Below, piece by piece: positions 11,509 through 21,600 of a DNA stretch of 64,000 nt. The first letter of the stretch is position 1. Each line of letters begins with the position of its first letter. Under the pieces are notes generated by a model, which saw only the letters and a list, made by a program, of their open reading frames with translations, made no database searches and had not been told where the DNA came from. Both the position numbers and the translations under genes were made by a program. Origin of the DNA: an uncultured Fidelibacterota bacterium (GTDB lineage: Bacteria; Fidelibacterota; Marinisomatia; Marinisomatales; TCS55); the NCBI GenBank assembly GCA_902615915.1, contig CACMQQ010000009.1, positions 1 through 64,000 on the forward strand, in the 5' to 3' direction.

Positions 11509-11955
11509 ATGAAAAAAAGAATCCCACCACCACTTATTACTATGTTTTGCATATTAATAATTTTCCTTTCTAAAAGCATTTTTCCTTCATTTGTTTTTCC
11601 CTATAAGCTTGAACTAGGCGTTGTTGTTAGTATCTTTGGTCTATTGCTTTTGATAGTTTCAGTAAAATCCTTTATTAATAATAACACCACAATTAACCCT
11701 CTCAATCTTAAGAAATCAACTTACCTAGTTACTGATGGTCTGTTTCGTTTTTCGCGTAATCCAATGTACCTAGGCATGCTTTTATTCCTGCTAGGTACTT
11801 CAATAGTATTGAACATTATCGGAGGTTTGATCATTTCAATCCTTTTTATTTTTTATATGAATTTTTTTCAGATCATGCCAGAGGAGAAAGCCTTAGAGAA
11901 TTTATTTGGAAAAGATTATAGAAATTATTTAAAAAGTGTACGAAGGTGGATTTAA
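11509..11955 (+). CDS. ICMT/PEMT-family membrane methyltransferase
   Basis: The 148-residue protein has about four hydrophobic segments. It carries the family signature GLFRFSRNPMYLGMLL (from about residue 78) followed by PEEKALENLFGKDYRNY, typical of isoprenylcysteine carboxyl methyltransferase and phospholipid N-methyltransferase-like membrane enzymes that use S-adenosylmethionine. Bacterial members often have unknown substrates (small lipids or thiols). It is divergent from perR across 84 AT-rich bases. An 11-base direct repeat, AATYATTCCTA (11449-11459 and 11466-11476), sits in that spacer. Confidence 0.8.
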   Translation: MKKRIPPPLITMFCILIIFLSKSIFPSFVFPYKLELGVVVSIFGLLLLIVSVKSFINNNTTINPLNLKKSTYLVTDGLFRFSRNPMYLGMLLFLLGTSIVLNIIGGLIISILFIFYMNFFQIMPEEKALENLFGKDYRNYLKSVRRWI

Positions 11956-12040
11956 CTTTTTTTCATTAAAAAACTAAACTTATTCAGCCTTTTGCCGATA
12001 TAATAAATAAGTATACTAATTAAAAATTTCTAGAAATATC

Positions 12041-13738
12041 ATGCTTAAAAAGTCTCATTCTTTATATTCGGTCGCATTACTATCTTTGATTTTAAGTAGT
12101 TGTGGAGACAAAAAACCTAGTGATTCTGTCGAATCATTAGCCGTAAGTATTACTTATCCTATTGAAAATTCGAAGATTGCGCGAGATGTTCCTTTTAGAG
12201 CAAGTATAGAAAGCTTAGAAGGGATAGAGTTTGCAAAGTTCTTTATTGATGATTCTTTGATAGTTTCTGACACCATTGCTCCTTATGAGACAAATATTAA
12301 TTCCATAGATTTTGATGATGGATCTTACCAGTTAAGTGTTTTAGCTCGTGACGCCAAGGAGCGAGAAAGCGCGGATACAATAACGGTCGATATATTTAAT
12401 GACCCCAAAGCACCCAAGTCAATCAAAATTGATAGTATTTCATACAGCTATGCTAATCGAAAGCTTCAAATCTATCTACCTGTTTCAATTACAGGTTTTG
12501 AATATTTTAGAATGATCACAGATAATGGTAATACTACAGATACTTTGTCTTATAATATTTTTGAAAACGTTGGTTTATCTGTTTTAAGTGTTGACAATTA
12601 TGAGCCTGATCAAAATAAAGTATTCAATACGTACGTTTGCAACGAATTTGAGCTTTGCACAAAAGGTGACCCGTATGAATATTACAATCTTCTTTCTTAT
12701 GAAATTTCTTTTAGCAAAGAAAGCGAGATAATGGGTATAACAAGCGCGCCCTGTGGTTCAAGTGACTGTTTTTCAATTACAGGGAGGGAAAATTCAGATG
12801 GAATGCACAGGCTTTTCTCACTTGATGGAAGGGAGCTTTCTTTAAATGGATTAGTTGATAAGCGCATAGGAGATGGAAGAGGGTCAGTTGATTACAGACA
12901 TGGCAATGATATTATTTATGATGAGGGTTCTTACATAATAACAGGTCAACTTGGTGAACAATCATCTGCAAAAGCTTTTATAAGTATTGAAAATGATCAA
13001 GGTTTTAGTGCTTTTACCTTTAAAGAATTTGGTGATGGCTATGGGGTCTCAGTTATAAGAACCTCACTTAACAATTATCTAATTGCTGGAAATAGAACCA
13101 TACAAAATAAGGCAGGAATCTTTTTTGCTCGCTTTTCAAACAACTTGATCTTTGATGATGCGAAAAGCTTTCCTTACATCGATGGATCTTTAAATGTGAA
13201 ATTAGAAAGCGCTAAAGAAGCCTCAGGAGGTAACTATTTATCAACAGGTTATCTTTACGATAATAATAATTCTACTCTATTTGTTCAAATGAATAATTCA
13301 TCGGGTGATACCATATGGAGGTATACGCCAAATTTAGAATCAGATTTTACATCAATCGGTAAAGATCTCATTCAACTAATAAATGGAGATATCATAGTAG
13401 CTGGACAAGTAAATTTTCGCGGATCCAAAAGTATTTTGATCATACGATTAAATAGTTTAGGAGAATTAATTTGGACATCCTATTTCAATGACAGTGAATT
13501 ATCAACACATCTTTTGTACTTAAATGAAGATAATATTATTTTGGGAGGGTATGGTTTTGCAGGATCCTTTTTAATATCGGTCGATGGAAATGGAAGAAAA
13601 AACTGGATACAAAAATATTCATCCATGAAAAAACTGAATGCTTTTGATAGAGTGGGCTCAGGATTTGTTTTGGTTGGTCAGTCCTATTCTGATAGAGGAA
13701 TGATGATCAGAGCTGGCATACTTGGTGAGATAAAATAA
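12041..13738 (+). CDS. Lipoprotein with Ig-like domain and propeller-like repeats
   Basis: A lipoprotein signal ends in LSSC (Cys21). Residues about 35-120 form a bacterial Ig-like domain (ITYPIENS, IDDSLIVSDTIAPYE, YQLSVLARDAKE). The second half (about 250-560) has repeated strands of the kind gnYlitG followed by fhvikln. Examples are SYIITGQLGE, NNYLIAGNRT, GGNYLSTGYLYD, GDIIVAGQVN and NIILGGYGF, which suggests a beta-propeller or SBBP/delta-60-like fold. Function is unknown; an extracellular binding or scaffold role is inferred. Its TAA stop overlaps the ATG of the next gene by one base (TAATG), so the two are translationally coupled. Confidence 0.75.
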   Translation: MLKKSHSLYSVALLSLILSSCGDKKPSDSVESLAVSITYPIENSKIARDVPFRASIESLEGIEFAKFFIDDSLIVSDTIAPYETNINSIDFDDGSYQLSVLARDAKERESADTITVDIFNDPKAPKSIKIDSISYSYANRKLQIYLPVSITGFEYFRMITDNGNTTDTLSYNIFENVGLSVLSVDNYEPDQNKVFNTYVCNEFELCTKGDPYEYYNLLSYEISFSKESEIMGITSAPCGSSDCFSITGRENSDGMHRLFSLDGRELSLNGLVDKRIGDGRGSVDYRHGNDIIYDEGSYIITGQLGEQSSAKAFISIENDQGFSAFTFKEFGDGYGVSVIRTSLNNYLIAGNRTIQNKAGIFFARFSNNLIFDDAKSFPYIDGSLNVKLESAKEASGGNYLSTGYLYDNNNSTLFVQMNNSSGDTIWRYTPNLESDFTSIGKDLIQLINGDIIVAGQVNFRGSKSILIIRLNSLGELIWTSYFNDSELSTHLLYLNEDNIILGGYGFAGSFLISVDGNGRKNWIQKYSSMKKLNAFDRVGSGFVLVGQSYSDRGMMIRAGILGEIK

Positions 13739-15300
13739 TGAAAAACAATTTTTTATTATTTCTTAATTTCTTGTTTTTTGTAATTGTGCATAGTTCATTT
13801 GCTCAAAACGTTGCTCCTGTGATTCCAGATTTGAAAGATCTTACACTTAATGAAGATGGTAGTGCTTCCGTTTTTATTATTGCAACAGATGCAAATAACG
13901 ATTCTTTGATTTACTCAGCTGCAAGTGACACAAATAAAATTTATGCTGTCTTTACCGAAACATCTAATTTAACCATCTCCCCAAAATCCAACTGGTATGG
14001 AACTGACAACATTTCCGTTATAGTTTCTGATGGATTTTTACAGGACACCGCATCTTTTAAGGTAGCGGTCCTACCGGTTAATGATCCTCCGGTCTTATCG
14101 ATCATTCCACCAGATACTACCTTTGAAGACGTTGCCTTAACTGTGCCCGTAATCGCTTCAGATGTGGATGATTCTGTTTTGACCTATTCCTTTTTAGCCG
14201 ATACCACTTTACTAGACCTTGTATTTAAAAAAGACAGTTTAACTTTAACGCCACGATCCAACTATTTTGGAACGACCCTGGTCTCTGTCATGGTTAAAGA
14301 TACCATTGCGACCGATACAATTACTTTTTCTTTTGTTGTGCTTCCTGTCAATGATACACCCATAATAAAAATCATGAAAGATCTATCGATGATTGAAGAT
14401 TCAACAGTTGTTCGGGTATCGCTTAGTGCTACTGATATCGACAAGGATCCGCTATCCTTTGTAGCATTATACGATACGCTTGCATTTGATATGCAGATCG
14501 ATGGAGACACCTTAGAAGTTATTTCGCTTCCCAACTATTTTGGCTCTTCATCTATGTCTGTAGTAGTTAGTGATGGAGTGTCATCTGATACGACATCGTT
14601 CAAGATCGATGTGGCACCTCGCCAAGACCCACCCTCCGCTTTTAACTGGATAGGTTCTTTGACCGACACTATCCGCGTTGACATACAAAATCAGTTTGCT
14701 GAACCGCTTGTATTACGCTGGAGCGAAAGTTATGATACGCTTGATGGTATCTATGCTACTGATGTCAGTTACATTATATCGATGCAGACGGGAACACAAG
14801 ATGATCTACAATACTACAAGACCGACTCTCTTCAATTCGGATTGTTCTATAGCACTTTAATCTCTGATATATTTGATAGTCATCCTTTAGCGACATCTGC
14901 ATCAATCTCATTTGGTATCAAGGCCACAGATGGTCTTGATACGGTTAGGATTGAAGGAGAAGAAAAGGTCATCTTTGTCGATCGTTATAATTATCTATCG
15001 GTCGATGAACAGCTTTTACCTGATAAATTTGCTTTGCATGAGAACTATCCTAACCCATTTAATCCTAGCACGACTATCCGCTATGATCTTCCGATGGCAA
15101 GCGATGTGCGTATTATGATATACAATATGCTTGGACAACAGATTTCAACTTATGATTTACCAGCTACCCCTGCTGGATACCATCGCTTTACCTGGAATGC
15201 GATTAACAAAAAGGGAGAGGCTGCTGCAGCAGGTGTTTATTTTTACCAAATACATACAAGGAAATTCACACGCACTCGGAAAATGATATTGTTGAAATAG
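13738..15300 (+). CDS. Tandem cadherin-like repeat protein with T9SS type A sorting domain
   Basis: A signal peptide (MKNNFLLFLNFLFFVIVHSSFAQ) is followed by three tandem cadherin-like/tandem-95 modules of about 92 residues. Each starts near PVI..L.D.T..ED and ends with FKVAVLPVNDPP or a variant. A beta-rich domain covers about residues 300-420. The C-terminal 94 residues are a T9SS type A domain (LHENYPNPFNPSTTIRYDLP through GVYFYQIH to KMILLK). It is probably exported by T9SS and attached to the surface, like the 1-5010 product. Coupling to the preceding lipoprotein suggests the two may form a surface pair. Confidence 0.85.
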   Translation: MKNNFLLFLNFLFFVIVHSSFAQNVAPVIPDLKDLTLNEDGSASVFIIATDANNDSLIYSAASDTNKIYAVFTETSNLTISPKSNWYGTDNISVIVSDGFLQDTASFKVAVLPVNDPPVLSIIPPDTTFEDVALTVPVIASDVDDSVLTYSFLADTTLLDLVFKKDSLTLTPRSNYFGTTLVSVMVKDTIATDTITFSFVVLPVNDTPIIKIMKDLSMIEDSTVVRVSLSATDIDKDPLSFVALYDTLAFDMQIDGDTLEVISLPNYFGSSSMSVVVSDGVSSDTTSFKIDVAPRQDPPSAFNWIGSLTDTIRVDIQNQFAEPLVLRWSESYDTLDGIYATDVSYIISMQTGTQDDLQYYKTDSLQFGLFYSTLISDIFDSHPLATSASISFGIKATDGLDTVRIEGEEKVIFVDRYNYLSVDEQLLPDKFALHENYPNPFNPSTTIRYDLPMASDVRIMIYNMLGQQISTYDLPATPAGYHRFTWNAINKKGEAAAAGVYFYQIHTRKFTRTRKMILLK

Positions 15301-15361
15301 AGCTAAATCCTAATTAAACTTTTGTTACATGTTTGACGTTCAAACAGGGGGGAAAGGTCTT

Positions 15362-16264
15362 ATGAAATACTTTATTTTATTTTTACTAACAATATTCATT
15401 GCATGCTCTGATGAAAATACTACTTCATCAGGTAAAGATAATTATGAGGAAGTTGAAAATGGATTGATATCTCAATCTTTAGAACACGATGGTCAGACTA
15501 GAAGATATTTGACTTATGTTCCTGATGGCAATAATGAATCTAACCCTTTTCCGGTTCTTTTTAATTTCCATGGTGGCAGTGGAAATGCATCTGCACAAAT
15601 TTATACAGCTGATTTTAGACCTATTGCTGATACTGCAAAATTTATTTTAGTATATCCTGAAGGTCTCTACGGTGATTGGAATATGTCACTTCCTGGTGAT
15701 TCAGATAGTAAGAATAGCACCGATGATTATGGGTTTATAGAAAAAATGATCGTTCAATTATCTAATAGCTATGCAGTTGATGAAAAAAGAATTTACGCAG
15801 TTGGGTTTTCAAATGGTGGTGGTATGGCGCATGGCTTAGCAGTTGCGCAAAGCAGTCGTTTTGCAGCGATTGCATCGATGGCTGGAAACTTATACAAGAA
15901 TGTTGCAAATAACTCTAATCCATCGCCGACATCTATCTTAACTATACATGGAACATTGGACGGTTCTCGACCATATTACGATGAATCATTACTCGCTGGT
16001 TATTACTATAATATTGAAAATATGCACTCCTATTGGGTTGATAAAAACCAATGCAATGAAACACCAACCGAATCTACTTTTTTTAGTTCTGGAAGCATTA
16101 TTCATCAAACGTTTGAAAATTGTTCAGATGGTCACTCAATCGAGCATTACAAAGTTATGAATGGCGGTCATTATTGGTTGAGTTTCTTTCAAAACAATAT
16201 CCCTACCAATCAAATTATTTGGAATTTTTTATCTCGATTTGACATCAACGGGAAAATAAATTAA
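15362..16264 (+). CDS. LpqC/PHB-depolymerase-family esterase, lipoprotein
   Basis: Start chosen at the ATG at 15362, which follows a GGGGGGAAAGG stretch and gives a clean lipoprotein signal (MKYFILFLLTIFIAC). An earlier in-frame ATG at 15329 would bury it. The domain is an esterase of the polyhydroxybutyrate depolymerase/LpqC class. It shows the oxyanion region LFNFHGGSGN, the nucleophile elbow GFSNGG after VDEKRIYAV, an ILTIHGTLDGSRPY segment supplying the Asp, and a late GGHYW His. Such enzymes hydrolyse esters such as feruloyl, acetyl or polyhydroxyalkanoate; the substrate here is unknown. It would sit membrane-anchored in the envelope. Confidence 0.8.
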   Translation: MKYFILFLLTIFIACSDENTTSSGKDNYEEVENGLISQSLEHDGQTRRYLTYVPDGNNESNPFPVLFNFHGGSGNASAQIYTADFRPIADTAKFILVYPEGLYGDWNMSLPGDSDSKNSTDDYGFIEKMIVQLSNSYAVDEKRIYAVGFSNGGGMAHGLAVAQSSRFAAIASMAGNLYKNVANNSNPSPTSILTIHGTLDGSRPYYDESLLAGYYYNIENMHSYWVDKNQCNETPTESTFFSSGSIIHQTFENCSDGHSIEHYKVMNGGHYWLSFFQNNIPTNQIIWNFLSRFDINGKIN

Positions 16265-16312
16265 CGAGCTAATTGTAAAAAATTGAATTTAGAATTACTC
16301 GAAGAATTCTTT

Positions 16313-16450
16313 ATGTGGTTCACAATTATAAATTTTGTGATGATAGTGTTTTTTTATTTAATTATCAGATCATTGGTAATTTTTGACTTTTTCTACAACA
16401 CTTTTGTTAAAAACATGTATATGGGGACTAAGGAAGAATTCAATAAATGA
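16313..16450 (+). CDS. Possible 45-residue single-span membrane protein
   Basis: An ATG-to-TGA frame of 45 residues in the 269-base gap: MWFTIINFVMIVFFYLIIRS, then a second hydrophobic stretch, and a polar charged tail ending GTKEEFNK. It reads like a small membrane protein with a cytoplasmic tail, but there is no clear Shine-Dalgarno and no family is recognised. The following tiny hydrophobic frame starts inside its stop (ATGA). Confidence 0.35.
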   Translation: MWFTIINFVMIVFFYLIIRSLVIFDFFYNTFVKNMYMGTKEEFNK

Positions 16451-16533
16451 TAGTAGGCACTTTCTTTACATATAGAATTTTGTTTGGTTTTTTTGCTCTC
16501 TTACCTTATATGACAATATTAATAATTAAGTAA
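16447..16533 (+). CDS. Possible 28-residue hydrophobic peptide
   Basis: ATG overlaps the stop of the preceding small frame (ATGA). The product starts MIVGTFFTYRILFGFF and is almost wholly hydrophobic. Its TAA abuts the stop of the convergent S9 peptidase gene with no spacer, as other convergent pairs in this window do. It is very short, so this is a weak call. Confidence 0.2.
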   Translation: MIVGTFFTYRILFGFFALLPYMTILIIK

Positions 16534-18621
16534 CTATTTTAACATTCGCTTAAAAAAATCATCGGTTGCTTGAAACGCTTTAACCCAATTTTCATGCAGT
16601 AAGAATCCATGTACTTCATCCGGAAATACCAATTGTTCAAAGTACACATTATGCTTTCTAAGCTCTTCCGCTAGATCGACAGACTCACTAAAAGGTACAT
16701 TTCGATCATCATCACCATGGATTAAAAGAACAGGGGATTTCCATGATTTAATAAAGTTCATAGGAGATGACTCAAACGCACGCTGGGCAAAATCTGGTTT
16801 AGCAAGAGGATTGTAACCAGGCCTAAAGTTTTTAATGATTATGTTCCAATCATGCGCACCATGGATATCAACTCCAGCTGCAAACATGTCAGAATTTTTC
16901 GCAAGCCCCATCGCTGTTAGATATCCACCGTATGAACCTCCCCATAAACCAATTCTTTTTTTATCTACATCCTTTCGTGACCTCAAATAATTACCTGCAG
17001 CGACAACATCCTGATATTCACTCGCTCCATTGGCACCGTAATTAAGTGCTTCTCGAAATTTCATACCATATCCAATACCACTTCTATAATTCACTGATAG
17101 AACAATATAACCCTGATCTGCAAGAAATTGATTCATCGCAAAAGCGTTGTGATAATAACCGCGATGGTGAAAACCAAGTAACATCTGTCTTCTAGATCCA
17201 CCATGGAAATAGATTAGAGCAGGATAGTTTTTGTTTTCATCATAATTAGCGGGTAGAAATAATTGATTATGAATCTTGATACCATTACTGGACTCAAAGA
17301 CAATCTGTTCAGGCATTCTCAGAATATTTTTTGGAAATGATTTGGGGATGGCTTTGGGAGCTAGTGAATTCAATGTACCGTTTTTGTTCACTTTATAAGG
17401 ATGCGCAGGGAGATTGTAGCTAGATGCTAGCACAAATAAATTGCCGTTTTTATCAGCAGTCGGACTCCATTCAACTCCTAAACCAGAGCTTAATTGAACC
17501 GGGTTGGTCATTTGAGAGTTGGTCATCCATATATGTTGCCTATCAATATCGTTTTGATTGGATGAAAAATATATATCTATATCGTTTTGCGACATCGATA
17601 CAAACTGGACTTCAAACGAACCTGGAGTTAATAATTTTTCATCTTGTCCTGTTGTTTTAATAGAATATAAATGAGTAAAACCTTCTTTTTCATAAGGGAA
17701 GATAATATGATCGTCAGCTGTCCAAAAGATTTGATTCTTTGCAGAAACCGATCTAAAGACACTGCCCATTCCTTCGTTTGCTTTCCAAATTTCTTTTGCC
17801 TCTCCAGTTGAGCTATTGGCTATGTGAATAGACCATGGTAGTCCTTCTCTGCGTTCTTCAAAAGGGAGAATATTTTTTTCATTGGGAGTTTTTATATAAG
17901 CTATATGATTGTTGTCATTTGACCATACAGGCGAGGTGTCTTTTTCTAGTGACGGGGAGAGATATGTTATTTTTTTGTTATTAAAATTATAAACCCCTAT
18001 AAAGCTATGATCGCCTCTATTGGAAACAAATGCCAGTTTTTTACTATCGGAAGACCATCTTAAACTGCTAGCGCTGCCTCTTATTTGAAATTCTTTCTCC
18101 TTTTCTTTTTGATTATTTATCTCAAGACACCAAACTTGTCCTTTTTTAAGATAAGATAATATTTTTCCATTGGGAGAAAGTGAAGGCGACGAACCCTCAT
18201 CCAGTACATATATTTTATTTTTTCTGATATCCAAAAGGCAGATCTCTTGCTTAGGCCAGTTTGAAAGACTAGTCGGGTTGGGTATTTCACCTTTCCTGTT
18301 TGGACTGGAGCCTCTGACAAAAATTAATTTATCTTCTTTTGGTAAAAATATGAGCGACGACAGGTCTTGACCAATATCTTGATTATTGTTAGTTATTGCT
18401 TTGCCTTTGAATCTGGGAGCCTCAGCTATCCAAATATTTCTGACCCCATTCTCACTAAATACCCAAGCCACTCTTTTGCCTGAAGGTGACACGGTAAGGC
18501 CGGTCGGAAATGGAGCACTCATAATATCTTGTATGGTATAATTATTGGCGATAAGAGCGAAAGGAGCTTTGAATAATAATAAAAAGATGATGATAATTCT
18601 TTTGTACAATGGTTTCTCCAT
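16534..18621 (-). CDS. Secreted S9 family peptidase (prolyl oligopeptidase / DPP-like)
   Basis: A signal peptide (hydrophobic IIIIFLLLFKAPFALIA) leads into a TolB-like beta-propeller over roughly residues 40-430 (VSPSGKRVAW, SPSLSPNGKILSY, RWSSDSKKLAF, PVWSNDNNHIAY). An alpha/beta-hydrolase peptidase domain follows. The triad is clear: Ser563 in LWGGSYGGYL, Asp639 in HGDDDRNVP and His671 in DEVHGF. Such enzymes cleave short peptides, often after proline, in the periplasm. 695 residues is normal for the group. It is divergent from the beta-helix protein gene, with 56 bases between the starts. Confidence 0.9.
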   Translation of the reverse strand: MEKPLYKRIIIIFLLLFKAPFALIANNYTIQDIMSAPFPTGLTVSPSGKRVAWVFSENGVRNIWIAEAPRFKGKAITNNNQDIGQDLSSLIFLPKEDKLIFVRGSSPNRKGEIPNPTSLSNWPKQEICLLDIRKNKIYVLDEGSSPSLSPNGKILSYLKKGQVWCLEINNQKEKEKEFQIRGSASSLRWSSDSKKLAFVSNRGDHSFIGVYNFNNKKITYLSPSLEKDTSPVWSNDNNHIAYIKTPNEKNILPFEERREGLPWSIHIANSSTGEAKEIWKANEGMGSVFRSVSAKNQIFWTADDHIIFPYEKEGFTHLYSIKTTGQDEKLLTPGSFEVQFVSMSQNDIDIYFSSNQNDIDRQHIWMTNSQMTNPVQLSSGLGVEWSPTADKNGNLFVLASSYNLPAHPYKVNKNGTLNSLAPKAIPKSFPKNILRMPEQIVFESSNGIKIHNQLFLPANYDENKNYPALIYFHGGSRRQMLLGFHHRGYYHNAFAMNQFLADQGYIVLSVNYRSGIGYGMKFREALNYGANGASEYQDVVAAGNYLRSRKDVDKKRIGLWGGSYGGYLTAMGLAKNSDMFAAGVDIHGAHDWNIIIKNFRPGYNPLAKPDFAQRAFESSPMNFIKSWKSPVLLIHGDDDRNVPFSESVDLAEELRKHNVYFEQLVFPDEVHGFLLHENWVKAFQATDDFFKRMLK

Positions 18622-18677
18622 TTTAATTTCTGTGTTTAAACTTACAATATTTATAAATATCTAATAAAAAGAATAAA

Positions 18678-21600
18678 ATGAAAAAATTTATTATTGCCTT
18701 TACTTTCTTAAGCGTTCTGATTTCTAATGATATCGTCGTTGATAAGAGCAAGACCTACAATGTCAAAAACAATTATGCCAAATTTGATCGATTCACTAAG
18801 CATGGCGGTCATGGAAATTACGACATTGAAAATAAAGATCGAATCACGCTTCCTAGTAATTTTCCGATCTTAGGTGCAACATTTACCTTAGAGGCTATGA
18901 CCTTTACTGCAGATACGAGCACAAGATTGCATCAAAAGGTCATTGGCAGTGAAAATTGGAAAGGGAATTATCCGTTTACATCTCCCAATATCACTTTTTT
19001 AAATAAAAATGAGATATTTTATGGTTTTAGTTCGAACGGTAACGAAATAATGCGACAAATAAGCAATGTTAGAAAACCCAATACATGGCATCATGTCGCA
19101 TTTACCTACGATGGTGACAAAGGAAGACTGTATGTAGATGGGGTTCAAGTAGATAGCACGAATAATCCTACTAAATGGTCAGGGAAAGTTCCCGACGCTA
19201 CCCCAATCGGCTTCATAGGTGCTCGTTTTAGAGGAAAATTAGATGAGGTAAGAGTGTGGGATGTCGTCAGAACAGAGGCTCAGATTAAAGCCAATATGGA
19301 TAGTTTGCTTGATTTAAATTCCTCTGGTCTTTTAGCATATTATTCTATGGACACTGATGACAATTTTAATATTGTTGATCGTTCTGCTAACAAGCATCAC
19401 GCTACGATTGACCACGCAGAAATCATGCAAGATCTTTACAGTGATAATTGTCCGGAGCCTAACGGAACAGCTGATTGTCCCTATCCTGATATTTTAAGCG
19501 CACTAGAAGCAGCTGAAGGAGGGCAGACAATTTTAATAAAAGAGGGGAGATACTCGGACCTTGTTTTTGCTGAATACATTAACCACTCACCCAACACAGA
19601 AGGTGCCAAAATTACGGTATTGGGTGAAACCAAGAACACCAAGATTGATGGTACTATATCAGTAAAAGCGGATTGGCAGCTCACTAGCTTGAACGGAAAT
19701 CAGGTTTATAAAGCTGTTCTTGATATGGGATCAATTTCTCAGGAAGCTAAGACCAGCATAGACAGCATTTACGGTGTTTTTGTAGATGATCGCTATATGA
19801 TACCCGCCATGCCAACGAATTTTAAAAATCCGACAGATCCCACCACTGGCAACAAGGACAACCCTGAGCCTGGTACCGTTTGGGAAAATAATGATGGTGC
19901 GCCATACAAAAACGGAGGTATCATGTATCCTGCGGTTGACTATAAATATAAAGTTGGTCAGATCGCAAACCTGGATACCCTTGAGGAATGGGCTTTTGAG
20001 AAAAATACCAACACCTTATACATATATCCAGGAAAGAAAATACCTAACGAATCAAATGTTCGTGTCAGAATCCGAACGCATACTGTAAATCTTTACCGCT
20101 CTGATAATATCGTTTTTGATAATCTTCATTTTTACGCAAATGCATTTTACAGCATATATGGCAGTTATATCACGATAAAGAATTCCAACTTTTCGCATAG
20201 CTGGGAAGCTGATCTACGCAACCGTGAAATGGCAGATGGAACTGATACAGATTTTATAGTTGATCATCGATATAGAGGCAATTTGATGCTTGAAGGAGAA
20301 CATAATGTTGTTAGAAATGTAATCTTTCGATATGTCGTCGACGCGTATATTTTTGGTTTTAGAAAAGTTAAGTATCCAGTTTATGAAAATATTCTTGCTG
20401 AGTATAATGGTTGGTTTGGAGATATGTTTTGGAATTTAAAAGTTGACGATAATTGTCTAAACTGCAGGGGGGGTGAAAATCACCTCAATGAAGATAACTT
20501 TTTTTCAGATACCTTTCGCTATGTGACTATGAGGCAAAATCGATCAGGCAATATTGGTCCTGGAAAAAGATCCTTGGTTGAATATGCATGGGTTGAAGAC
20601 CACTATCAAAACACGGATGGCTCAGGTATTGGCAGGGCTTCGGGAGCGGCTAATAGATCCACTACCAGATACAGCTGGATGCTAAACACCAATCGCAACG
20701 GAATGCGTTTTGATGGAGATTGTGCTGGTCAATATGGTCTCGTTCATCATGTAGTTTCAGCTGGAAATAAGAGAGGGTTTCGATTGAAAGGTGACAAGCA
20801 CAATGTATACCATGTCATGGCTTATGATAATTGGGATGTGGATATTAATCTTGCTGCTCATAAATATTGTGGCGATTATGGTTCTTTTGAAAAAGGAAAA
20901 GGTGTCCAAAATATGAAGGGCAATCATAATACCGATATCCATAATGCGATCGCTGACAGACTGCTAAATTGCGCTTCACCGGATTGTGGCGATCAGGCTG
21001 TGATGAATAACGGTAAGAGCAATGAAAAGGTAGATCCAAAATTTTTATTGAATGAATCTGGTATCTGGTATGGTCGCAATTTTCCAATTGATAATAGACA
21101 GGGCAATTGGTCTCAATCTTATCCGCAGCTTGAATTAGAAGATCCATGGCTTGACAATAGAGCTAGAGACCCTGAGCAGTTGATCGAGATATTTGGCGTT
21201 GATCCTTTTGAGCAAAATCGTATTCAATCCTATGATTTCAGGCCTAGAAAAGGTTCAATCTTTATTGATGCCGGTAAAGTAATTGAAGGAATAAATGATG
21301 GGCAGGATGAAAATTTCTATCACTCTTCAACCTATAGCAATCAAAATAGAAAATATGTAGGAGAAGCGCCGGATATTGGTCCTTATGAGTATGGGGACTC
21401 TGTTTATTGGATACCTGGATTTAGGACTGCCTATCCATCAATCCCCATTCCCAGAGATGGAGCAAAAAATGTTTCACTAGAATATGGGCTTGCCTGGAAT
21501 TATCCATGGAAAGAAAACTATGCGGGTACTAGCGCCATAGTTGCCATTAGTGGGCCTGGACTAGTAAAGACCGAAAGCTTTAACTATCCAAACAATGTTA

